NCBI RefSeq assembly: GCF_014905175.1
Contig: NC_057789.1
Span: forward strand, 27,462,555-27,526,554
Source: Aphidius gifuensis
Taxonomy: Eukaryota; Arthropoda; Insecta; Hymenoptera; Braconidae
Direction of reading: 5' to 3'
DNA length: 64,000 bases
Under the pieces are notes generated by a model, which searched no databases, was not told where the DNA came from, and worked only from the letters and a program-made list of their open reading frames with translations. A program made the translations under genes and the position numbers. Shown here piece by piece: positions 38,901 through 53,900 of this stretch (the first letter of the stretch is position 1; every line of letters starts with the position of its first letter).

Positions 38901-41900
38901 AAGAGCAAGATACATATTAAATATTTATTTTTTTATATAGCCATAAATAAATATAAATTTATTTTCAAAGTATTATATTGTTGCTGACTATAATTTTTAT
39001 GACAATACAGTAAATTGTCTTTTTTTTTTTTCTTTTATCTGAGAGTGACTAAATCACCTGAGGGAATTTAACCACTCATTTCGAACTCATATGCTGGATT
39101 AAATTTCTATTTTTATTATTGATTTATTATCCTCAAGAAAAATACTTCAAGGTTATCATTGAACTTTACCAGTTGAATTACTTTTTAAAAATAAAATAAA
39201 AATTTATATTCAAATGTGAATTAGAATTCTAATTTTCATTTTGTTATTTAACGATATATATTCCAATAAAAATATGTGATGATGTTGAATCAATATAAAA
39301 ACTCATATAAAATCATTAAAAAACATGAATTAATAATGTAAATTTTTTTTTTTATTATAAAGTTTTAAAATAGAATTTTTTTTAAAAAAAATAAATCCAA
39401 AAAAATTTTACTGATAAATGAAACTTGTTGAAAGTGACTTTATTATTTATCTTTTGATTTATAGGCACATCACATTTTTGATAACATTATTTACCTCGTC
39501 AGTGTTTATTGCAATCAATACTACATGTCGAACAAATGTAGTTTATCCTCTAAAATCCACTATAAAAAAAAAAGCTCTATTGTAATTTTCTCTTTGTTTT
39601 ATTTATTTATATTTTTTTTTTTTATATCATTCGTAAAAAAGTTAGTTATATTTTATTTACAGTATTTTATTTTTTTGTTTATTTTTATTTTCCTATTTTT
39701 TGTTATTGTTATTTATTTATATTTGAAGCTTTGAAGCATCTTGAATGTTAGATGATCTTCGGTTATTGCCTTGAAAAGTTTTGCATGCAAAATGTAGTGT
39801 ACATAAAACTAGTGATCCTCATGGATTTTCTACTATGACCTAGAGATTGGACAAAGTCACTTGAACTTCTCAAGTGCATATTTAAACTCATATATTAAGT
39901 TTATATATACATATTCATGTTGTGTATCACGATACACTTACTTGGTTAATGTGAACACCTTTTCATACTCAAAAAACTTTGGATATAATTGAACAAGTTT
40001 TGCATGTCTTTGCATGCAGCTGTAATTAGTCATGCTATTTTTTTATTTATTTATTTCTTTATTACTTTTTGTTTAATGACATACAAAAGGTAATCATTCA
40101 GTTTTTTTTTTTTTTTTTTATTTCTACGAATACAATTATGTTAATTCAAAAATTATATGAAAAACAAATGTATTCTGATAAGAATACAATATTTTTGCTT
40201 CATGAAAATTTGATTTATTTAATTTTTTTTTTTTTTTTTCCATAGTAATTATAAAAAGTAGACTGAAAAAGAAAATATTGGTGTTTTTTTTTATTATTTT
40301 TTAAAGTAACTAATTATGATAAACTACTGACTGAAATAATTTTAAAAAAAAATATCATTTTATTTTATTTGAAATAATTATTAGTAATTATTTAGGAAAA
40401 ATAATAATGACTCAATTAATAATTCTGTCTATACAATAAATAAAAAAATATATCAGCGTGAAAATTGTGGGTGATGTATGTATGAAGTTTTATATATTTC
40501 TGCTTATTCAATATTAATCTTACTGGATAATGACAAAAGTTTCTCGAAAGTTTTTTATTTTTATTTTATACCTTCATCAAACACCAACGCAATTTCTTAA
40601 TTCAAAATGTGCTTTTCACTTCTTATCGAAGTTTAATCATTTATTCTTTGTCACAAGATGTTTTTTTTTTTTTATTTATCATGATTATTTTCTTTTTTAT
40701 ATATTTTCAATTTATACCGTGACACTTTTGATACAATTTAAATTACAATATTTTGATTAAAATTATTGAATGACATCAAGGAATTGTATTTTAAATTATC
40801 TTCAAAGTAAAAAACAAATAACAATAATATAATTAAATGGAAATAAATAAAAGTTTAGTCGAACCTTACGATGACGGTATATATTTTTTTTTTTTGCTCT
40901 TTTAAGCTATCAGTATTATTAACTTAAAAATACTCATTTTGTCGTCTAATGTAATTGGCTTTCACATATTACCATACATTCAAGTTATATAAATAAAAAA
41001 AAAAAAAAAAAAAAAAAATCGTCAACAATATCTACATTTTGTTATGTGACATATAAATTCCATAGTTTCTTGTACAATTTTCTTTTGTTCAATTTAAATC
41101 GAAATAAATGTGCTTCAATATTAATAAAAAATGTCACAGAAAAAAATAAAATAAATCATTCAACTGGATAAACAAAATCATATGCTCTGCTACCTTATCA
41201 CTGTTGTTCAAAAAATATAATAAAATCAAATAAATTCCTGTACTTCAAAGTAATATAAATCGTAAAAATGTCTTTTTACTTTTTTTCTTTTTTTAACTTC
41301 GAAAAAAAAGAGGAGTATAAAATTTTACAAGACATCTTATCCATGGCAGTTTAAGAACATAATAATAATAATAATAATCACGATAATAAAAAAAGATAAA
41401 ATTAATTAATTTATCGTTTAAGAAAATAATTAATTTGTTATCTTTTATTTTCTAAATTAAATTTATTTTTCTTGTGGTAATTGTAATTATTTCAAGACCA
41501 TAATTTTTATTGATAAAAATTTTAAACTATTAAAAATTATCTCTTTCATTATTCAATGAAAAATTTATAATTTATAATAATTTATAAAAATAAGAAGAAA
41601 AATCATTTAAGAGTAATAATTTGGATTTGAAAATATTTTATTTTTTCTGTTTTTATAAACTCTATGGTAATTAAAAATTATAAAATAATTTCTAGAACTG
41701 TCAAGTGTAAATTGAATCATGCAAATATATGTACACAAATTTCGTGAAAAGGGATGCAAATTTTCGGTTGTCATGTTATATTTATACAGAATAATATTCC
41801 ATGAAATTATGATGAAACAGATGATAAATTTATTCAAAAATATTTCTCCTTTTAAATCGCCTTACATATACAAAAAAAAAAATACAAAACCTTGTATTCA

Positions 41901-44900
41901 AAAATAATTTTATTTTTGTTTGACTATTTTTGAAAATAACCCATATATAATAAATATTTTTTTAAAAATTGCATGAAATTCTATTTGAATAAATATACAA
42001 TGTTATTTTTATTATTTTTAGATAAATTGAAAATCCATTGAGTATTTTGAAAAAAAAATTTCTATTTATTTTATATTGTTTCAAGAACCATTAAAATGAA
42101 AATAAATAAAAAACAATTTTATCTATAATATTTGATAACGTCACTCATTATTAAATACATTGTTTCTATTTTTAAATTTGTTTTCAAAAATGTCTGAATT
42201 TTTTTAATCCTGTTTTTCACTACTTTATTATAGTCATTTTTTTTTCTTTTTAGTTTTTATAAATGTCATCGTTTCACATATTTTTTTTCCACCTTTCTTT
42301 AAATAAAAAAAAAAATACAAACTAATGAGTTACTATGAACATTATAATTATTTTAACTATCTGTATGAATTTTTTACAATTTTCATAGTATAATATTTAT
42401 TTTTATTTATTTATGTAGTATCAGGATTGTATTTGTAACTTATCCCTTTTCTAGAGTTTCTTACAATCCGTGTAATTATTCAGGTATATACTAACATTTT
42501 CACAGAATTAACATATAAATTTAATTAGACAGTGTTGTGTATAACCAACTATAAATACATGTCTGTACAATTTCTGTTCAATCCCACCTCAATATTGAGG
42601 TTTTTTAATCTAAAATTTGAATGGAGCCTGTTACAGTGCTGGTATAAAAATTTCTCTATACGCTCATTCGATATATCTATTGGAACGACGTTCAGTAATT
42701 CTTTTATATTTTTCGCTTTTTTAATAACAAATTACATGTATAATTACATGACTAACTAAATAACTAAAGTTTTCCATAACGAGCTCGTGTAAATTTTCCA
42801 TTAAATTTTATGGACCCAATTTTTTTTAGATTAAGTTGTATTACGAATAACTTGACGACGAACATGACGACGAAAGTGCACGCGCATAGAAATTAAATTT
42901 AGTTTTTTTTTTTTTTTAAATTTTTATTTCAGTTTTTATCTAGTATACTTGACTGGAATATCAATATCAAGATGAATAATATTATAGTTTATTGTGTTAT
43001 ACCAGTATAAATTTAGTAGTTTAAAGTAAAAAAATAAATATTACTCGTGTATAAAATTGATAAAATTAATAATAATTAATTAGTCATTTTTTTTATTTTA
43101 TTTTTTAAAAAATAAATAACGAAAAATAATAAATTTCAACTGAAAATCAATGTAAATTTCAATTGAGATGTTCCACTTTAAATGTCATCAAAGTAACCAT
43201 TGAAATGTTTTTGACAATACCTTTATCCATTTACATTTCAAATCCTGTATATCTTCAAATAATCCAAGGTTTAAACCATAAAAGGGTCACTGAAACAATT
43301 AAAATATCTCAAAGGATTTATTACAATTACTGAAATTGTTGAATTCTACTATCTTTACAAACTTTAAAAGTGACTTTTTCATTTTTTTCTTTTGTCTCTT
43401 AATTTATGATGATAATCAATGGGTTTTAAAGTTTAGTTTATATTAAAGTGTTGTTAAATGACAGGGTTTTTCATCAAATTTTTTATTCAGCATTGATGTA
43501 ATATTTTTCAATGTAACTTTTTTTTTTTTTATTTATATCAAACAAGGAAAAATATATTGCCTGATAACCACTTGATGAATAATTACTTTTGTAAAAATTT
43601 TATTCAATTTTTTATAAAAAGAAAAAAAAAAAGTAGAAAACTAAAAAATTAAATAAAACAAAAACCATGACTCTATAAAAAAAAAAAAATTGTTTTTATT
43701 ATTGATTAAACTAATTATACTCCATATTCATAGGAAGAATTAAACTTGGAATTATTATTTATTTCATTTTTTTTTTTTATTATCATAAAAAGACCTTGAA
43801 TTTTATTTGAAGGTCTAGTCAAGTGATAGCTTCCATACTCATTAAAATTATCAATATTAAATTATCGTGTTTTTTATTTTTATGATATTATATATGTAAC
43901 TGAGGAAAAACAAATTCAATTCAAAAATAAATTATAATTCAATTTTTTAGTTTTTTATTTTATTAATTTTATTGTTGATTAAAATTTTATGGTTAATATA
44001 ATATTTTATTTAATATTATCAATTATTATTGAAGGTATTTAATTGGACAACGCATAAGAGGTGCTCCATAAGCCATTTCATGCAAAAGACAAGAAATTGA
44101 ATCAATTAACATATCAGCAATTGGTGTTATGCCTTTTAGTGTAGGATTAACAAGACCTTCAACTGCTCCAAGGCCAGTTGATGCAAGTACTACGTCCATG
44201 AATAATCTCATCATAAATAATAATCCATGATCGGCATATTTAAATATAAATAATAAACCTCGAATAAAATAAACAAATGGTGTTAATATTAATTTTGCAA
44301 GCATAGAAGGTGCATTAAGTTTGGAGTTATCTATCAATTTATCTTCTTTGTTAAATTGACTGATTAGAGTTTTTTCATCTGTTGATAAAAATTTATATAT
44401 TAATAGAAAGTTATTTAAATTATTATTTTATCATCATACCCTTTGGTTGTTGATTTTTGACTTGCTCAGTAGGTTTTTCAGTTGTTGATTCATTTTTAGA
44501 TTCACCCTCATCTTTTTTAATTGCTGCAGTTGTACCATCAGTTGTACTTTCATCAGTTGGACTTTTGACAATTTGAGAAAAAACTAATGGCAAAATAATA
44601 GCCATCAAAATAAAAGCTGAATATATTTTCTTGAACATTATGAAATATATATTTTTTTATAATGTTTTCTACAACCAACTGCTTATATTTATTTACGTCC
44701 TTATTGTTAGGTTTATATATAAGTTTTAATTTTCAATAAGTGGTTTATAAAAATTAATTAATATAATACGTGCTCATTATACGTCGATAAAATAAATTGA
44801 TATGAAAGCATTATACATTAATTAACCTTCGAGGAAAAATGAAAATAATACTGTTGTTTTTTTTTTTTTTTTTATTTTTTCAAATAACCTTGTTAGTATT

Positions 44901-47900
44901 TTTACATTTAAAATTTTTTTATTTGTTAGTTTATTAATTATTATTGTTTATTTATTTATTTGACATTTTTTTTTTTTGTCATAGATTATATTATAATTTT
45001 TTTAAATTAAAAATTGAATTAAATATTTTTTCGTTTATGCTATTGGCTTTGGTGGACATTCCATTAATGCCGGTCCATATGCAAGACTTGCCAATAGACA
45101 ACTTACACTATGCAAAAGATAAGTAATTAATTTTGTTACACTTTCCAATGTTGGATCGAGAAAAGGAAGTAATTCAGCAAGACCAAGAGCTTTGACAAGT
45201 CCATCAACCAAACCTTTAACTAAAATTAGTACTCCCTTAAGTAAAAGTTCAACAACAAATAATAATCCTCTAACGAGATAAACAACTGGTGTCAATAATA
45301 TTTTGACACCAGTAGCAACTGGTGAAAGCTTTGCATCTTCAATTACTTGATTCGATTGTGTAAGTCGTGATACAGTTGTTTTAACATCTGTTAAAAAACA
45401 ATATATATTATTAATTATCAATTTTAGTATTTATATTGTATAAAAATAACAAAACTTGTTTTATTAATAATAATAATATTAATTTAATACCTTTTGGTGG
45501 TGTTTGGTTAGTTGGTATCGGAGTTTTCGTTGATGTTTCTGCTGGAGAAGTTTGATCAGGCGCAGCAGTTGTACTTGAATCAGATTGACAAAGTACAATT
45601 GGCAAAATAATTACCAAAAAGAAAAATAATGAATTAACGTGTTTAAACATTTTTAAAAATTTTTTAACGACTGTACAATTTTTTTGTTATGCATTGCATT
45701 TATAAGTTTAAATTTATAAAATATTGTGTTTATTTAGACAATTATGTCGTTAAGATTATTTCGAATGGCATATATGGTCATTATATGCTGATAATAGTTC
45801 TTTGTCAAATGATAATTATGAGAAAGTAGATAACATTTGTTGAAAAAATACACAATTTTATGATAATATACTTATAATTTTTATTTTAAATGACCTTGAC
45901 AAAATTATTTCTAACATGTTAAAACATTTTCCATATATTTTGAGCTTTAAATTGTTATTTATTTAGCTGTTGGTAAATAAAAAAAAAAAAAATTTGGAAG
46001 TACAATAATGCTTTTTTCTTATGTTTAACATACAATGAGTTATCCAATATTTTTTTCCAATAAAATAATAATATATAGACTTCATTTCCTGTTAAGTACA
46101 TTTCACTATAAATGTCTAGCAGTTTATGCACAATGTTTCTAGCTCAATATTGATTCAAACAAATATACATACTAAAGTTTTTATGGTCGGGATGTTTCCT
46201 AACATGTCATAAAACCCATAAAAAATAAGAAAAAATAAATAAATAATAAATAAACATAAGCACCCTTGAGAAAATAAAAAGTTTCATCACCAAGTTATTT
46301 TTTTTTTTTTTAAATATTTATAATCTCTCACAAATTTACGGAATATAATAAAAATTAAAATATTTTTTTAATGTTTTTTTTAAGCTCAACAATTTATTGA
46401 AAAATTTTAAGTATTATTAAAAAAAAAATGAAATTTATTATCGTTGGTAGAAATTTCGTAGAAAAATATCATTTGTATAATTTGAATAAAAAAAAAACAC
46501 ATTGCTAAATTATTCAAGGGATGAATTCACATTTTTTTTATTTGTTATTGTATGTAGTTATGTATACGTTTTTCGAATATGAATTTTCGTATAAATTTTT
46601 TTTTTTATAGCCTGAAGCTATGAAGCCTTTAATAAAAACCAAAAGTATCTTTACTCGGTGGCAAATAAACCTTGACAATTCTATCTTTGACATATGTTTT
46701 GTTTATTTTTATTAAATTTGTTTTTTTTTATTTCCTCTAGCTTTTAACGAATTTAATAAAAAAAAAAAAGATGAAAATATTATTATTGGCTTGAAAAAAA
46801 AAATAACAAAGAAGATAATATCGAGATAAAAAAATTTGCAGAATTGATAGCAGTGAAATACGATCTAATGAATCTTGTTTTTCTTTTTGGGGTGCGAGTT
46901 TATTCACAATTTTTTTTTTCTCAAGATCTCTATAAATTTGCCGACCCTTTTTCAAGATAATATATAAAACGAAATCATTAGCAATTTTAAAACAAGCAAC
47001 AATTTGATAGACAATTAATCAAACTGAATGAAATTTCAAAAAAATTAAAATGTCAAATTGATGCGTTTGAAAAAGAAAAAAATCCTGATATTTAAAAAAA
47101 TATATTTTTAATAAAACAGTAATGAAAATAAAGGAATTTTATTTTCTTATATATAAGAAAATAAATTTATTTTAAATTGACTTTTTATTTTATTAATAAA
47201 CCGTGAGCGTTTGTTATTTTTATTTTTTCATTCTATTATAAATTTTATTTTACTTTACTTAGAAAGATTTATAAAAAAAAAAAAAATGTTTACATGTTTT
47301 ATAAAGAATATGTGCACAATAGAATGATGGCAATAAAAGAATATTGCTTTTCAATAGCAGGTACTTTTCAGGAAAACGCAATAAACCTTTTTACGGATTC
47401 ATTGCATTTACAGTGTTAAATAAGACAAGATCAATTGATCTCATGAAAAGATTTCTCATTATTATTTTAAATCTTTGAAAGTTTAAAAAAAAAAAAACTT
47501 ATCACAAAGTTTTTAATTTATTAAATTTATTATACATTAATTTTTTATTTTACTTATTGATTATTAAAAAATAAATAAAGTTAATAATTATTAGAAATCT
47601 TTTGTTTGATTATTTCTTTTTCTTATTGTTTCAGCACACAGAAGAATGCGAACAGTTACAAATTATCTACTTGTGAATTTATCAATAACTGACTTGATGA
47701 TGACACTGCTCAACTGCGTATTTAATTTCATCTTTATGCTCAATTCAAACTGGCCATTTGGAGTTTTTTATTGCACCATCAACAATTTTGTTTCTCATGT
47801 GACTGTTGCATCGAGTACATTTACTCTAGTTGTTATTGCATTTGACAGGTAAAAACAAAATAAATAATATATTTTTATTATCCTCATGAATAATATATTT

Positions 47901-50900
47901 CTTTGATTCTTCCTTGATTCACAATAATTGATAAAAAGATTAATCAATAATTTTATAAATTATAACTCAGTTATATTTTTATTGTTTCAATTTATTTATT
48001 TTATTGTTATTTTTATTATTATTATTATATTAAGCTTTTCGTTATTTATAATAAGAAATAAATAAAAAATAATAGTTTAATTTTTCGATCAAGTTGACAC
48101 CAATGATCTGAAAAATTACTTCGAAATTGATTTTTTCAAACACTTTAAAGTGTATACGTATGTATTATATATACTTTTCTTTTTTCTTTTTTTTTTATAT
48201 CTTTATTTTACCCTTCTTGTAACTATAAGTTTTTCAAGAACATACACAACATTCTTGAGTCTGCTTCAGAATTATTGGAAAACGATAAATTCCCAACACT
48301 ACAGGTCCAAGAGCTAGCTTGACATTTTTTTTTTTTTATATTTTTTTTTTATGTTTCAATTTTATTTCAATTTATCAATACTTGTTTCTTTATTTCGAGA
48401 TAATACATTTTTATATAGGTATACAAAAAAAAATTTAATTGATTATTTATATTTAAAAATAAATGAATTGAATTTTTATTTTTATTATGAAAATAAATAA
48501 TAAATATTTAACTAAACAAACTGTCACTGGTTTTGCAAATGCTGTTTATCATTGTCGATCTAAATAAACAACCTCAATATTATTGAGGTTGAAAATATAT
48601 GGTTAAATTATTATTACACATTGTCATAAAATATATGTTAACACTCTATTGTTATCGTACTATCTGTGTTCATTGTGGAATAATATATTACACTCATATT
48701 TATTCGACAAATATCATGGATTTTAAATTTTTTATTACTTTTTTTATTCCCTAACAACCTGACATTGACTCAGTGATGGAAAATAAATCAGTACTTTCGA
48801 GACACACATGGCTAACGTACCGTAAAATAATAAATTCTTATCTTAGTAAATTCAATTTAAAAAAAAATTCAACAAAAAAAAACCACTGGTACCTTTAAAT
48901 TTATTTTTTTTAATTTCAATTATTTCAAGATTTTTGGAATGGAAAAATGAATTTAATTGTTTTATTTTCATGAAACTGTATACACAACTTTTATTATATA
49001 TTTTTTATTTCAAATAATTTGATGAAATAGAATATTTATTAACATTTTAATAAATCAAAACTTTGCATGATATAAAATTCATGGAATTCAATGATTCGTT
49101 GCATGAATTTACCACAATGAAAAGTAGAAAAAAAAAAACAATTATAATTATATTCACTTGAGCGTATATATTTTTTTTTTTCATCATTTACATTTATTAA
49201 TTTATAATTGCAAATGCTTAATAAAAATCAGAATAATAAAATAGAACTAGTGAAATAAAATAATTACTTATCATTAAAATTATTAAAATGAATTTTTTAA
49301 AATTTATTTTGTAGTCGTTATATTATAAAAAAATATACTCTCGTAAAATGAAATTTATTTTAAATTCAAAATGAAAAAAGATCATCTTTTTTATAAATAT
49401 TTTTTAGAATTGTTTCCATTTCACACACAAGTATTTGATTTTTAACTGAAATTTATCTGATAAAAATCTTTAGTTAATTGATTAGTTAATAAACTTAGGT
49501 ATAATTTTTCAAAGCTATTCTTTACAACTTGACTTTAAAGGAATTGAAAAAGTCTTTTGATTTCGTTAATCTCACTGCAAAATAATACCCTATCATCATG
49601 AAGCAGAAAATTCTTTTATATACAAACTACTAAGAATTTAACGATTTTTTAAAAGCTTCGTGGTTATCTCGTGCCACTTATTTGCCTATTTTTTCATTTA
49701 CTTATTTTTTTTTCTTCTATCTACAAACTAAGCAGAAACTTTGAAATTATTACCATGTAGATAATAGCTACCTGCTATTGAAAATAACTTTAAAATTTTC
49801 TATGTATAGCAATAAATGTTTTGTGTTCATTCTATTTTTATCATTATAATTTATTTAAATTCTTTATGGAAATATTTATTAAAATTTCGTCTTCGCATGA
49901 GAAATGGTTGTGGTTTGTTTGAATTTTTTTTATTCATATCAAAGTATATAAATTTAATGAGAAATGTTTTTAACTTTTTAAAATAAAAAATTGAGTTTTT
50001 AAAATATAAATTCAAATGAAAATAAAGTTGTATGTATTTTTCTAGGAATTAAACATTTACAAAAAACCCGTGATTGCTACTGTACTTTTTTTTGTTTGTT
50101 AATTGGGCTTGTTTGTATTCAAACAATGATGACGTGGTATAACAGGAAAATTGCCTTTTTTTTTGTCCAAGGATTTTATATTGCATGTAAAAATATTTCA
50201 TCGCAACAAACAAATAAAATACTTTTTTAAACTGATTCTCTTGGTATTGATATTTTCATGCATTTGGAAAAAAAATAAAATGATCATTTAGAAATTTTCA
50301 ATTAAAAATCCATCATCTTTTTGATAAAATATTTTTTCATAAATATTTTGTCACGTTTAAAGGTGACCTTTTATATATCGATACGTTTTATTTCAACAAA
50401 AAATCATTAACTTTATAGTATTTTCTATGAAAGTCAATATTTAATGTTGATATATCTGCAAACGAAAAAAAAAAAACATTTGGTTGAAAAATAATCTTTA
50501 TCTGTAGATACAAATATTTTTTATAAAAATAATAATTATTGTTTGTATTTTTAGATTAACTTTATTATTTTTTTTTTGAAATACATTTAAAATATTAAAA
50601 AAATGAATTTTTTTTTAATTAAAATATTACCGAGTCAGTTTTTAATCATAATATTTGAGTCTTAATAAAATATCTTGAGAAATAAAATTTAATCTTTTAC
50701 TGCCAGTTTAGTAGTTGCTAGTTTTTCATTGAATAAAATTTATATATATTTGCTTTTTTGTTTTTTATATAAATAGTCTATTAATAAAGCTTTCAGTGTT
50801 GATGTTTATATTTTTCTGTCCAGTTTAAAAAGCATCAAATTAAAATAATTGAGTTATTCAATTTAAATTCATAAAAAAATTCATTAATATAATATTCAAT

Positions 50901-53900
50901 AAAAAAAAGTATTTTTTAAATTGAACTTGTAAATTGATTATAATATTGATATGTCTCAATTCAAGTCACGGAATGATAACAAAATTAAGTTTTCAACTTT
51001 GAAAGCTGCATGACATATCACAATTGCGCAACTGAAGTAATTTTCTCTTAATCTTTTGACCTTCGCACTTGCCTTTAAGATGTTAATAAAATGAAGATAA
51101 CATTTCCTGTTTCAATATAAATAATTAAATTTACATTGACAATCATCTTTTGTAATTGAAATAATTATCAAAACAATATTAATCAATAATGCAAATATCG
51201 ATTTTTTTTATTTTCTTCTATCAATTTATTAAATAAATCTATTATTCAAATTCAAAAATTGATTGAAAACATTGTTTTGTATATAAAATAAAAAAATACA
51301 TAGTGCAAACATTGAATATTCATTTTCATTGTGTTCATATAAAAAATAAATTCATATTATGAATACAATAAAAGTTGACCTATTCATATTTTATGTTGAA
51401 ATATTTTTAATATCTTATTCAATTTTTATAACAAAGAAACAAGTATATATATATTATATATATTAAAAATACATCAGATTATTATGTGAAAGAAAAATTG
51501 CACGTATTTTCTTTACATTTTTTTTTCGGTGATGACTTTTAGGTCTTGTAACAAAAAAAAAAAAAATACTTTCACACGTTTTTTCAATAAATCAAATTTT
51601 TTTATTTTTCTTTTTAAAAAAGCAGTCTTGCAGTCTTATATTTTTTTTTTCTAGCTACAACACAAAAAAAAACTTACATTTTCTTGTCGTCATGTGGCTT
51701 GTTAAAAATAACGTCTTGACTGGAGTTGGCTTAATTTGTTTTGTTTGTTTTCCTTTTATTTTATTTTTTTTTCGAGTTTATTTATTTATTTATTTTTATG
51801 TTGAAAAACTAAAAAACAAATGCACCGTTCTTATTTGACAAAAGATTGATCGTGTAACATTTCAAAAAAGTATTCATTATTTTTTTTTTTTTTTCATTCA
51901 TAACCGACAATAACACTAAACTTTTGTTGTGCTGTCGGATTATGTGAAACCATTTTCCAGTAATATATACTTTTTATATGCTAATATTAGCTATATAAAT
52001 ATTTTTTTTTATATTGAAATTATTTATAATAATAATAGTACATCTAAAGTGTAAAATTTATCATTTTTATTAACACAGTATTTTTTATCTATGAATAAAA
52101 TAAATTTATACATTATCGATAAAAAATTTTCGATTTTCCAAGTAAAAGCACAAAAGAACAGATTATTTTTTCAATAAAAAAAGTATATACATGTATTTAT
52201 TTATTTTTTTTAAATATGTAAAGTCAAAAACAGATTTGTCATTTTCTTTTGATTTTTATATCGGTTTTTCATGTTACAAAAATATTATTTCATGACAAGG
52301 TATATCATGAACACATAAAAATAGATTTCAAACGTCATTTTTTTAAAAAGAAAATTATTTTTTTCCATATCAAATTTTTTTTATAATATTGAAAAGATAT
52401 ATTTTATGTTGGTATATACAGCTGTGAATAATATACACTTTACGTATCGATTTGAATGTAAATTTATGTTTATGAATATATATTAAAATTCTCGAACAAT
52501 TTCAATAATCGAATAAATAAAAAATCCACTTGAAGCCAATTATTAAAATATATTATACATGACAATATAATTTATTTATACATTAATTTTGCATTATTAT
52601 AATTTTGTTAAAAGTTTTAAAAGACGAAAAAGTCATCAACATTCTTTGAATATATATTATAATATTTTTTATTAAAGTTAAAAAATCAAAACAAATATAG
52701 TGATAATATTCGAAAAAGTCATTTCAAAGTTTATCCAAAAGTTTTTTAATTGTATTTTATTATTATTAATAATATTATATAGTTTTTTTTTTATTTGTTT
52801 TTTAGTTCAAGTGGTATTTAATATTTCAAAGACATGAAAAATCTTTATATATCCTAAAAACTATTAAGTTTATATTGATTTTCTTTTTGATATATTTTTT
52901 TCAGTGTATTTTTCCAATATCTCAAAGGTCGTACACTTATTGTACATGGCTTATTATGAATTCATAATTTTTTATGCAGAACAATGTAACCGTTAAAGTT
53001 TTTTATTTTATTTCAAGTGAAAATTAATATTGACTTTCGACATTCAATGTTGACTCAAAGTTTGAAATCGAGCTTAAAATGACGACGAAATATTATCCTT
53101 CCATCGAGCTTAAATCTCTATTATTGTGGCATCAATTGTTACTAAAAAAAAATATTATTTAACAATGTAGTAGAGATCATACTCATTGCATAAGTAGACA
53201 ACTTTTTTTTTTAACTTCATTCCCGTCTATTACAATAAATTATTCAACGTCAACATCACTGAAATTTATTCATAAATTTATTAAATATGTATTCGTTGTT
53301 TCATGAATTTTTATTTTTTATAAATACTTTTTTTTTTTTGTAATATGCTACAACGGAAATTTATCGATTTCTCATCAGTGAAATATTATTTATCGTTTTA
53401 TCCGGATATAGATATCCTGGAGTGAGCTTTATAATAGTAAAAGAACCTTTTTTTTTGTTCGTTTTTAGATCATTTCACATTTTTTATAAAATACCCTTTT
53501 TCTACTTTGGTCAAATTTATCAAAGGTTTATGAAAAACATATATTCATTTCAAGATTGATATATATTTAATTTAAATTTTTTTTTCTACCCTTAATTTAA
53601 CTTTACAACATCAACTTTCAATATTATTATTCGTATATTGATTATGCAATGTGGAATAATTCTCACGTTAGATTTATTTATTTTTATATATTTGAACTAA
53701 ACTTAAATATTAATACACAACTCAAACATTCATGTATAAATAAAAGAAAAAATAAGTTTCAATTTTATTCGTGTCTGACTAAATATATGTTTTTTCACTT
53801 GATTATTTTGTACATTCGTTGGATGTATCCTGAATCGAGTGAATAATATCTTAAGATTAAATTTAATACTACCTTTTTAATTAATTTATGAAAAACTAAT

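Larger units (their letters stand above)
43864..45297. repeat. Duplicated cassette, copy 2 (probable parent)
   Basis: Homologous to 33429-34906 but without the flanking 53-bp repeats and continuing into an intact second gene. It is therefore the better candidate for the original locus. Confidence 0.7.

Noticed and set aside
39525..40760. Phe/Ile-rich plus-strand frames in receptor intron 1
   Set aside because: Homopolymer-driven low-complexity translations with no splice or family support.
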